From positions 37,953 through 101,952 of the forward strand of contig JAUJYZ010000048.1 of assembly GCA_033675265.1 (NCBI GenBank): a stretch of DNA of 64,000 bases, read 5' to 3'. Both the position numbers and the translations under genes were made by a program. Under the pieces are notes generated by a model. The model searched no databases. It was not told the origin of the DNA and was given only the letters and a program-made list of their open reading frames with translations. This document shows positions 23,346 through 33,543 of this stretch, piece after piece. Source of the DNA: Actinostola sp. cb2023 (Eukaryota; Cnidaria; Anthozoa; Actiniaria; Actinostolidae). Position 1 is the first letter of the stretch; each line of letters opens with the position of its first letter.

Positions 23346-23569
23346 TGTTGCTGTTTGTTTACAAAAATTGGCGCCAAAGTATTAATGGCTTGCAATAGCA
23401 TCTGGCTTTAATAACTGTCACAATTGTCAGTTTTGCAATCGCCAGTGCGACCCCAACACACATCAAGATAATTTTGATTTCCGTTTTTTAGAAAAAAGGA
23501 TTCGGTAAGTTTTCCACGGCAAACCCTCAAACTTTGCTCAAGTGCGACCCGACCCTTATGCAAGGTTAT

Positions 23570-23660
23570 GGGGAAGAAACGGAGGGGATTGGGGAGGGGA
23601 GGGCGAAGAGGAGGAGGGGGAGGGGAATTAGCGGGCCTAAGGGGCAGGGGATATGGCCGC
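23570..23660 (+). repeat. G/A-rich tract
   Basis: Purine-rich run (GGGGAGGGG-type words) just outside the Harbinger nest. It has G-quadruplex potential but no other function is visible. Confidence 0.6.
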
Positions 23661-25200
23661 TACGCACGCCAGTCCTAGACCGGCTATGAGCTTAAAATAG
23701 TAACGTCCCAAACACTGTTTCCAATTTATAACCTTACATAAAGCCATTCTGAACGGCAGCATGAACTACCACATTGGTAGACTAGTTTTACGTTGCCTCT
23801 TCTTTCGATCTACATTGATGATGCACGTGAATGTGAAACTCCGAGGAAGTTTGACCTTGGATCATGTTGCTCGTCTGTCGTCGCGAAAGTTAGTTTACAT
23901 GGAAGTTTTCATAGCTTTTTCGAATACCAGCTTTCAAATAAAACAAGAGTTCACCACAGTCGAGTTTGTGGACCCTACTAGCATAGTTGGGTAAGTAGTA
24001 AGTGCAATAACAAGACGAAGAGCACGGAGACAAAACTTTGCATTGATCTACACTTCCCTTAGCGTCAAGCTACAAATGACTCGTATTTCAAGAAACAACA
24101 TGTCGCAATGCATGGTGGTAAATAATGACAGCAAAAAGACAATAGAAATGATGCATTGTGGTTAAAAGTAAGTCGAGATTTTTGCCAGCTTGTAACGAAT
24201 AGTATGCTGCCTTGCTCGCTTCAGGCTCACTCGTTGCGTCACATCTGTTTATTCAAATTTATTCACACACACACAAACACACATCTCTAAATAATCAAAC
24301 CTTCCTTTTATTACGACATAGAGCCCGAATTAATGATTATGTACTCACAAGGATTGATGTCTTTTATTAAAGTGTTGACAGACTCAAATCAGATTATTTG
24401 AGTTGTCGCTTACGGGTAGCCTGTGAAGACTACTTGACTTGAAATCTTTATCAAGAGGTCGTAAGGAGAGCTTGTACGTCATGACTATTACAATACAATG
24501 TATTCAAGTATTCCCATTTATATACATGGTATAATTATGTTTTAAAATTTCATATAATTGAATATATTATGTTTGGTCATTTCTAGTCTCGCGCATGCAT
24601 CCGTCTATAATTCCGTCACGCAACGCCCTTAGGTCATGACTTATTCCTGTGTGCTTTGGCCGAAGTTGGTCAATACGTTGTGACGTTTTCCTCGCCCTGG
24701 GTGGGCATTGAAGATCGCGTTTTGCACAATACTTAGCATAAAATACTTAGCATAAAAATCGCACAAATATTAATGTCCAAGAAATTAAAAATAAATATAA
24801 TAAAACGACATGTACCTTTATAACGCGCGCTCTGAGTGGCTAGAAGCTCCCATAAACCGTGTTTGTAAAAGTGAATATAAACATGGTTTTCGTGACCTTG
24901 AAAGACCTTGAAGCCCTTGAAGCGATGCGTGGATTTCTTTCGCAAGATTTGATTGGATGGTGAGCCATTTCTGATGCTTTTCGCCCGAGGTCGTGATTTT
25001 CAAACTTTTCTCGTGGGATGTGGGATGTGAATATAAAGTATAATATAAATATAAAGTGAATATAAACACGGAAAATGTGTTGTATTGCTTAACAACAGTC
25101 ATACATTTCATACAAACTGCAGAGCTGATGTAAAATTCGAAAATCCCGTATCAGATCCTTGTGTAATATCGAAAATTGATGCAATGAGCAATGAGGTAAT
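23661..25200. other. Mostly gene-free; one dispersed repeat
   Basis: No supported gene. 24244-24417 matches 40249-40395 in reverse complement at roughly 85-90 percent, ending near TCGCTTACGGG. The rest shows no structure I recognise. Confidence 0.5.
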
Positions 25201-25220
25201 CGACGTAATTGTTAGATGGC

Positions 25221-25228
25221 TATAAAAG
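25221..25228 (+). promoter_or_regulatory. TATA box of the ParB/methyltransferase-like gene
   Basis: TATAAAAG stands 109 bp before the ATG at 25337. A start site about 30 bp downstream would give an 85-base 5' leader. No other core element is clear. Confidence 0.55.
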
Positions 25229-25336
25229 CAGCCGAACTATGATGTACCAGCATTGCACATTTACCTTGCTTGCAAGACGCAATAGTCAAAAAAGTTTCAA
25301 AGAGTTTAATTTTCTATTAGTACTGTATATATAAGA

Positions 25337-28300
25337 ATGTCTTTTGAGAACGCTCCTGCCGATCAACCCTGGATTTTGAAGTCTGTCGAGGACGAAGGAG
25401 TCTTTGTCAAGATGAATGGAAGTCGCTTCAAGACTAAAAGTGGCTTGTTAACTGAGCGAATTCTCGATGTCAAGCCCCACTCTTCAAAAAACCACCAACA
25501 TAACGATATTGTGGTAAGTTCTGATTCGATATTTTAGACACAATTGATTACAAATGTCTCTTCCGTCCATGTGATTTTCATTGGGATTGAAAAATGAAAA
25601 TTTGATTTCAAGTTTCCATGTTAAATTTTTGATACTTTGAAGAAGAAATGACAAGTATAAATCGTAAACCAATTGAACTGTATGTACAAATATCGTAAAT
25701 ATCAATTTTCGTTTTCTGATATTCAGCGGAATATTGCTTCTTTCGAATTCACCGATTCGACGCTAGAGCTCACGTGGTCTACTTCATGTTACTGTCACCA
25801 AAAAGTTCGTACATTGTCCGTGAATTGCTGTATAACTTTTGTACAGCAGTTATCGACTCGATTTAGTTTTTCGATTCTCTAAATATTAGCAAAACTATTT
25901 TCAATGGTGGATAAACGAGATTTTGCTAATATTTAGAGAATCGAACACCTAAATCAAGTCGATAAACTGTACCGAAAAGTTAGTGCGTTTGTACTGCAAT
26001 TCATGCACAATGTAAGAACTTTTTGGTGACAGTAACATAAAGTACACCACGTGAGCTCTAGCGCCGAATTGGTGAATTCGTTTTTGTCATGTATTTGTTC
26101 AAAACCCTCGAACCCAGTCGCTTCTTCGGAGGGGAAGGGGAAGGGAAAGGGTAGGGAGACGAGAAAGCGGAAAGAACTGGGGAGCAAAGCACCATGGGAA
26201 GGGTTCGATCCATGGAAAATCCAAAATCCAAACTTGTCAAATCGAGCATTACGGGGGTGGAGACAAGGCGGAAACACTGACCTCAATAGGAAGAGGGCGA
26301 TGTTGCAATACGCCCGTTGTACATGTGCACGCGTCCTGATTTTCGAGATCAGAATACCGTACTAGAATTTGTCACATAAAAATAATCACTGCCATCTGAA
26401 AAAGCAATTATTCATCAATATGTTTGGAAAATTTCAAAACTATGACATTTATAGAGTTTAGTATGTGATTTTGTCATCATGCGTACACAGCCTCGTTCTG
26501 GTGTATTTTAAGAATTAAAATCGTTCGTAGCTCTGCAAGAACATGCATGTCATTTCGCCCTACAATTTTTACATTTATCTTATATAAATCTCTTCTTTTG
26601 GTGGAACGTGTTAAACCTTGAAATTAAGCAATTTGGAAAATGGTGTACATCAGAACGAGGCTGTGTACGCATGACGGCAAAATCCCATACTAAACTCTAT
26701 AAATGTGATTTACGATATCTTCACGGGATTGCATCCAATACTTTTGAAATCTTCCAAACATATTGATGAATAATTGCTTTTTCAGATGGCGGTAATTATT
26801 TTTATGTGACAAATTCTAGTACGGTATTCTTGATCTCGAAAATCAGGACGCGTGCATAACGGGCGTATTGCAACATCGCCCTCTTCCTATTGATTTCAGT
26901 GTTTGCGCCTTGTCTCCACCCCCATAATGCTTGATTTGACAAGTTTGGATTTTTTTGTCAAAGATTCTAGTATTCTAATCTCGAAAATCAGCACTCGTGC
27001 ATAAGGCGTATAGAGAGACCTGTGTGAGGGTTAGACTGTGTCAACAGATCGGAAAGAGTATTGTGAGGGTTTTGAACGAATAAATGACAAAAACGAATTC
27101 GGAAGTACATACGCTGGCTGTTGTGCTAAGCGGATTTTTTTTCAAAATAGAAAAAGAGTACCCAAATTAAAGATCGAATATTTTATTTTATTTTATGGTG
27201 AAAAAGCAAAACAGTTATTACTATTATTGATGAATGATGTTTCTTTTTGTTTTTCGAAGATTGGTTTTGAGGTTGCCTGTGCAACAAATGGAAACAGTAG
27301 AGTGAAATTTAGCATTGAAATGTTTGACTCGGAGAGTTCTACAGAGATGGGACTCAACTCTACGATGTCGGCAAGAGATTGGATTGAACAATTTTATAAG
27401 GCAACACCAGCTCTAGCTCGTCCAACTCCAGGAAAAAAACCCGGAGTGGAGTCGGCGAGTATCCAGAACCCTGTTGTTGGTGGTTTAAGCCACGTCACCA
27501 AGAATCCAAAGAAACAGCGAAAACAAAAGAAAGTGCCTGAGAAAAGAAAGCCGCAACCCTTAACTTCCGATGGCGTGGGGGACTTGAATTCGCCATCAAA
27601 AAAGTTCAGACCAAATGATGTCGACCAAGAAATCGACGCACACTATATTGGTAAGATAAAAGATTATAATGAAACATTTGATATACAAATACAGCTATAG
27701 AAATCTGCAATTGACATCTATTTCTAACAGAGCCGTTTTTAATGCATACTAACTCCAAATGAGCTAGGCGTATCTGTTTTTGATACATTTTAACTACAGC
27801 TTACCAGTAATTACAATGATCATTGTATATTGTAGGTCACTTTTATTTGAAAGTTGATACATTGGCCGACCAATGTCCGCAAAAATGGCTTGATCGTGAG
27901 CTTGACGAAAGCCACGTCAACGAAATCATCGAAGATTTAACCAGAGCGCCAACAACAACTAAAAATCAACAGCCATGGGTCGGTATTGCAGACATCGACA
28001 AAAACATCAGCAAATCTGCAATAAAAGGAAGTCGAATCACTGTAGTAGGAGGAAGACACCGCCATGCTGCCTATAAGAAGGTATTTTTCTCGACATAAAA
28101 AAAAAAAAATAATGTCAGTTTGTCCTTTTTGTTCTGAAGTGATAAACACTTTTTCTATTCATGTCCGGCTAGGTTTCTCGGGTGAGCAAGCTCCATGCCT
28201 TAGAGCTTGAAAAGGTGTGGATTGCAGTTTATGACTGCGATCTGCGAGACGAACAAGTTAGGTGTCTGGCCGCGCGGCACAACAATGCCAACAGAGGCAG

Positions 28301-31300
28301 CATGGCCACCAATTTCATGACTCGAGTTCACTCGTGCAGAGAGTGGCTGTATCAAATGGCTGGCAAGAGTGATGTAACGGATGAAACGCCCAAGTCTTCT
28401 CAGAAATGGAAGCAAGAATGCCAAAAGATGTACGTCCCCACAGACAAGGTAGTTAAATAACTGATGTTACTAAAATGCAAACCGGATTGTACAATAGAGA
28501 GTTTAAGCATCACGTTTATGTCGAACTACTCTGTGTTCTTTACTTGCATAATCGCTCTCTTCGCTCAAATTTGAACTCGAAAGGTTTGACTGAAAAGCTC
28601 GCTTCTCTATCTTGTCTGCCAGTCTTGTGCGACTGATTTAGTGAGTTGTGATTGGCTGGATTATCGCTGCTCTGATTGGTCGGGGTGTTTTTTCGCGCGA
28701 AATACTGATCTAAAAATAGATTTATCTGCTAATATGCTGTGACACATACCCTATATGGGAGATGGACGCTCCTACTAATGGGCTCCCGATATTATCAATT
28801 TATCAGTTACACAGGTAGTTGTGTACTACAGCTGGATATTTCTGTTTGTATATGTCCGGCTTAAATTGTCAAAATACGCCGCACGATTCGTAATAATCGC
28901 TGAAATGTATCTTCTGTTTCAGGATGGTAATACGCTTGAGCCCACACTGCAAGCTGCGCTGCTCAGTAGAGAAGTATATACAGAATTTAAGAAAGTGGGA
29001 GACCTTTTCAAGGCTGGCAAAATCAAGGACCAGAAGACCAAGAAAAGTAAGAAAGGAAAGGGGCTTAAGTCGGAAATAACTCAAAATCAGGTACGTCGAT
29101 AAACTCTTGCCAATTAAATGTTACCTACAACTCTCAATCTAAATATAAGCGCTTCAGAGTCGGTCCATTGAATCAATTGACCATAGACGTCTATTACAAT
29201 CTAAGATTTTCGACCGCTGTAACTAGTAATAAGTAACGTCTCTTGGTAACATACCTAGTCGCTTTTTATCGGTTTCACAGCTAGGCATGCCGCTGCAAGG
29301 GTTATCTGACGAGACCAAGCTCGCCTTGCTGAAGGAGGTGACAACGACAACAATTTCATTGAAAGAAATGAAAAGCAAGTGCGACAGAATAAAAAAAAAG
29401 CAGTTTGTCGTGGCTGCATTCCTCCGTCATACAGGGGAAGTAAACTTCGAGAGCATCAAGGAAAGATTTCCACTTCACACTACGGAAGAAAAGTTAGCGC
29501 AGTTCAGCCAGTCTGCAATTACTAAGACAAAAACGCCTGAGGTTAGTGTATGAATTTAAGAGGGGGTCCTTTGAGGGTCCCTGCAACCGCCAAACTGTGA
29601 AAATATCTCTGGAAAAAACAACAACATGTAATTTTGGAATTGTTGAATTCGAAATAGGCATTTAAAACTAAAGTGTATATATGGCCTAATTTTTTTAATT
29701 TTGGAAATCGATTCTTTATGAAGTAAATAACGGGATATGATGACGTAAATTCAGCCATCATTTCTTATACAAAAACGCCTCAGTGCAAATTAGACATTTC
29801 TAAACTTGCGATATCTTTCCAGAGTTTGTAGAAATGCTTTTATAAACATGTTTTCCTATTTCAGAAAAAAACACTACTTGAAAAAATATAAATAAGTTAT
29901 GACAGATTCCCGAATCAGGACGTCACCAAATTAGCATATTGGGATTTCAAACCTCTATAACTCACAAATGTGAAGTCCAAACCAAGAACTACTACACCAC
30001 CCCATTATTTACTTCATAAATTATCATAAAATATTCATAAAATATATTATTATAAAGAATCGATTTCCAAAATATTTTTTGGGCCATATATACACTTTAA
30101 TTAAATTACCGAAATACCGTTAGAAAATTACTCCGCCAATAATAGTTGAAGTTCGAGTCGCAAGTTGTGCACACCGAGAAAGCTGCAAGGGGAATGAGAA
30201 AATGATAGATGCGAAACGTGTGCTCAAACTCGAACTTCAACTCTTGGCGGAGCTTCACGAATAAGTATGGACTGTTTTTCAATCTATTTAATCAGGAAGG
30301 TGTGAGCTCCCTGATTTAATACAGTAATACCGCAAACCCAAGGACATTTTTAAAATGTTTTGTTTACCGCCATTCTCTGCATATATACCTGAATTTAATC
30401 GTCATACATTTTTTTCCAGGAAATTGTCAGTTTCTTCGATAGAGCCATTGAGTGGGAGAAGCAAGAAGGGGTTGGCCCTATCAACTTGCATGAAGAACGC
30501 GAAGGCATTTACATTTACGAAAGAGGAACGAATTATGGGATTCTAATGGAAGGCGCCATTGACAATATAGGCCTTGAGGAAATAAAAAGAATATTCAGAA
30601 GTGGACCATTCAAAGGCTTTTCCCTGATAATGGCCGCAATTACAGAAGTAGGTTATTCGACTTATCAATGACCTTCATTATCAAACGCGCACACGCCTAC
30701 ATAACTGCCATACCCTGTCTAATCATTGATTCTCTTACTTGAACAGGAAATCAGCGCGAGAGAACTGAACCTTTTCTTTGCTGGTGTTCACGGGGCAAAC
30801 ATAGACCACCTTCAGAGCTATAGTGTGGCCATATTCGTGCCGGATAGCCGACTGCAGATGGTGAGGGACATCATGGCCCTACGATTTACCGTTTGTCAGA
30901 CGGCCTTTTGGGTTGACACCAAGCCCCAAAAATTGCAAGGTATTGTTACGATTGATGTATCTTTTCATTTTGCCCGCGCGGTAATCCGAATGCTTCAATT
31001 TCATTCGCTGTGCGTGCTGTATTTTTCTATCTCTGCTCTAGGTCCACGGTATCGGTTTTTGAGGGCGAAAGCCGCCCTAAAAACCGCGCGAAAAAAAATA
31101 ACGACTGGGAGGTCCGTATAGTGAAAAACTGTGCCCGACGTCTTGAAAGTGCTGACCGAGGCCATTTTAGGTAAGAGTGAAATGTCTTCAAGTGTCCGTC
31201 GGGATGTGAGAGAAAACAACATCTTGTTTTCTTTATTATTCACTTATAAAGATATGTATGTATTTATTTTTAGTAAATATGATGAGAAACAGCGTTCATC

Positions 31301-31857
31301 CAATTGCCATTGGTCACTGGTGCAAGGCGGGAAGTAAAACTGCAACCCTATGCCATTTTGACGAGAGCGAGAATGCCAGCAATGCATTCGCATTCGAACG
31401 AGAAGAAAATAAACTATTGCCTAAGCAGTTGATTGGCCACATAGTAAGGCACTTCAGCTATCCATCCCAGTGGGTACTCGATATCACTTCCTCAAAAGGT
31501 AATTAAATAAAAATGTCATTTGATGTTGATATCATATTTTTGATATCTTATCCCAAAAGTAAATCATGTTCAGTGTTCCAAATCAGACCACTTAAATTTC
31601 TATTTCATGGTTTGTAAAACTGATCATTTGATTGTGCTTCTGTTGCAGATTCAGGTCTAGTTGCTGCCTTAATCAACACCCGAAACTGTGTCTGCTTAAT
31701 GGATAAAACCATTCTCAGAGAAGCAGCAGCGCTTACCGTACAGTCCGTTGCGGGTCACACTGGAACAGAGGAAAGCAGTAGTCTGGAGAACAAAAATGAT
31801 GTTGGCGACGAAAGTGACGAAGAATGTATAACTGCTTCATCTCTATATAATAATTGA
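25337..31857 (+). CDS. ParB-like domain plus degenerate amino-methyltransferase-like protein, 11 exons
   Basis: Exons: 25337-25513, 27260-27650, 27836-28080, 28173-28448, 28923-29090, 29281-29541, 30420-30647, 30747-30939, 31042-31170, 31274-31498, 31649-31857. All introns are GT-AG and all phases agree, giving 833 codons. Exon 2 holds a basic, NLS-like block (KNPKKQRKQKKVPEKRK). Exons 3-4 look like a ParB/sulfiredoxin-type fold, with ITVVGGRHRHAAY (GGRHRHAA at 261-268) then AVYDCDLRDEQVR. Exons 5-6 are lysine-rich. Exons 7-11 resemble a permuted beta-class N4/N6 amino-methyltransferase: FSLIMAAIT (573-581) stands where (D/N/S)PPY is expected, and WVLDITSSKDSGLVAAL (756-772) where the SAM-binding FxGxG motif is expected. 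Both motifs lack key residues, so catalysis is doubtful. Codons 673-674 are TAG TGA. ParB-methylase pairings are known in bacteria and mobile DNA; an animal copy may be transferred or transposon-derived. Gene model is firm, the fold is inferred. Confidence 0.72.
25742..26085. repeat. Inverted repeat in intron 1 (arms about 150 bp)
   Basis: Arms 25742-25886 and 25920-26085 are reverse complements at about 85-90 percent, sharing GCTAGAGCTCACGTGGT and CACCAAAAAGTTC. The centre is about 33 bases. No coding content. Confidence 0.8.
26065..27100. repeat. 1-kb palindrome in intron 1
   Basis: The left arm (26065 to about 26505) and right arm (about 26655 to 27100) are inverted copies, with a 150-base loop. 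The best-matched part (26223-26505 with 26655-26955) includes GGAAGAGGGCGATGTTGC. Part of the right end is repeated (26960-27010). The intron transcript could form a long double strand. Confidence 0.8.
29665..30110. mobile_element. MITE in intron 6, about 440 bp
   Basis: Imperfect inverted ends of about 60 bp share AAAGTGTATATATGGCC and GGAAATCGATTCTTTAT. AT-rich interior, no coding. Confidence 0.65.
30131..30252. mobile_element. 122-bp MITE in intron 6
   Basis: The ends CTCCGCCAATAATAGTTGAA and the near reverse complement (30226-30252) form a hairpin with about 27-bp arms. Confidence 0.7.
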
Positions 31858-31914
31858 ATAATTAAATGCCCGACTCTAAAAATGCAGGCCGTTCTTCGTC
31901 TTCGTGATATTATA

Positions 31915-32374
31915 GGGAATGGGAAGAAGTTACTAGGGAATGGGAAGAAGTTACTAGGGAATGGGAAGAAGTTACTAGGGAATGGGAAGAAGTTACTAGG
32001 GAATGGGAAGAAGTTACTAGGGAATGGGAAGAAGTTACTAGGGAATGGGAAGAAGTTACTAGGGAATGGGAAGAAGTTACTAGGGAATGGGAAGAAGTTA
32101 CTAGGGAATGGGAAGAAGTTACTAGGGAATGGGAAGAAGTTACTAGGGAATGGGAAGAAGTTACTAGGGAATGGGAAGAAGTTACTAGGGAATGGGAAGA
32201 AGTTACTAGGGAATGGGAAGAAGTTACTAGGGAATGGGAAGAAGTTACTAGGGAATGGGAAGAAGTTACTAGGGAATGGGAATAAGTTACTAGGGAATGG
32301 GAAGAAGTTGCTAGGGAATGGGAATAGGTTGCTAGGGAATGGGAATAGGTTACTAGGGAATAAGTTACTAGGGG
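31915..32374 (+). repeat. 21-bp minisatellite, about 22 units
   Basis: The unit starts GGGAATGGGAAG and ends AAGTTACTA. Because 21 is divisible by three, both strands stay open for more than 450 bases (a heptapeptide repeat), but this is not evidence of a gene. It begins 58 bp after the stop codon of the ParB/methyltransferase-like gene and may lie in its 3' UTR. The last units carry more changes than the first. Confidence 0.95.
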
Positions 32375-32529
32375 ATAATAATAATAATGTAATAATAATA
32401 AGTTCTTGTTTAACGCATTAAACTGACGTCTCAATGCGTTTTACATTACATAATAACATAAAATAACATAATAATAATAATGATAATAATAATATGAAAA
32501 TTCTATAATAGAATTTAGAATGGGAATAG
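32375..32529. repeat. AT-rich spacer between two minisatellite blocks
   Basis: Mostly AAT and ATA trinucleotide runs around a short unique core (GTTTAACGCATTAAACTG with CAATGCGTTTTA). It splits the 21-bp array and may be an insertion with a LINE/SINE-like tail. Confidence 0.5.
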
Positions 32530-32702
32530 AATGGGAAGAAGTTACTAGGGAATGGGAAGAAGTTACTAGGGAATGGGAAGAAGTTGCTAGGGAATGGGAA
32601 TAAGTTACTAAGGAATGGGAATAAGTTACTAGGGAATGGGAAGAAGTTACTAGGGAATGGGAAGAAGTTACTAGGGGATGGGAAGAAGTTACTAGGGAAT
32701 TA
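32530..32702 (+). repeat. Second block of the 21-bp minisatellite, about 8 units
   Basis: Same 21-bp unit and same orientation as 31915-32374, so the two blocks were once continuous or were duplicated together. Confidence 0.9.
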
Positions 32703-33104
32703 AGGAAAACATTTTATTTACAAAAAAAATCCCCTAGAGCACAGCACACCAACACACATCCCACTCACCTACAGTAAAGGCTGCGACCTCTCTACTGCGA
32801 CGCGAGCGTGTATGCCAATGGCCTTCCTTGGTTCGGGGCGCCCAAATGAATGAGTCTTTGTTGTTCCAAGGAACTTACGGCACCTTTACCCGATTGCATG
32901 GGAGGACAACTACCGAGACCCAAAGCTTCAATCACGCCGCCGCGTATTGATAGTTACCTTTTACTTTCGTCGAGTATGCTATATTACATTATTCCCGTAT
33001 TTATGAATGATTTCTGTCGCTCATCTATGCATGTGGGACCCGTACTGATATCGTGATGCGCATGCTCAATTTTCAATGATAAATAACTATGTTTTGTTTG
33101 ATTA

Positions 33105-33414
33105 TGTAACACACGTGCCGGTAATTGAACACGTCATCGACACACTTCGTGTTGTAAGACTATCCAGTTACGGGACTAGTCGTTCTAGTTTCAATGTTTA
33201 CGTGATTTAGGTGCAGCTATTACCAAGAGTTACTCAATGTTCTTGTGAAATGAACTCTACATCATATAGTTGACGTAAATGTAACCAAACTCTAGAATGA
33301 TTTCACATAGCTATAGACATAAATAGAGGACGAATTGTAACCGTGAGTTAGTTGTATTGTGATCGCAGTAGCGAGCAATAAACGCCTTTATATTCTTTAC
33401 CTTCCCTCGTTACA
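33105..33414 (+). mobile_element. LTR-like sequence (solo LTR), 310 bp
   Basis: It begins TGTAAC and ends GTTACA, with a TATA-like CATAAATAGAGG (about 33318) and AATAAA at 33377-33382. The same order (CTCTAGAAT, ATAAATAGAGG-like, AATAAA) recurs at 55616-55930. No target duplication is evident and no internal region remains. It lies about 130 bp before the ATG of the next gene, so it may supply that gene's promoter. Confidence 0.5.
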
Positions 33415-33543
33415 ATATCGCATCTTTAGTATCTTGTGACGACACTAAACATAGCTGCTAGGGAGACTGCTGTGGCTATTGTTTCTTATTGATCTCTTCA
33501 TAGTTTGTCTATACAAGCTACACTACGACTGAATTTTACGGTA

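Larger units (their letters stand above)
18625..23452. mobile_element. PIF/Harbinger autonomous transposon (limits tentative)
   Basis: It contains a Myb-like gene (plus strand) and a DDE nuclease gene (minus strand) in convergent order, as in other Harbinger elements. Candidate ends are GGTCGCACTTGGCG (18625) and the reverse of GGTCGCACTGGCG (23452), which share about 12 bp plus a GACAGTT word further in. Other GGTCGCACT copies at 17343, 17439, 18961, 20791 and 23549 make the true limits uncertain. No clean 3-bp target duplication was found. Confidence 0.55.

Noticed and set aside
18625..23452. Assigning exact Harbinger boundaries from a 3-bp target duplication
   Set aside because: None of the GGTCGCACT pairs is flanked by a matching TWA triplet, so the limits are kept tentative.
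31882..32434. Long open frames (about 175-180 codons on both strands) encoding heptad repeats
   Set aside because: They result from a 21-bp tandem unit without stops. No splice or start context supports a protein.
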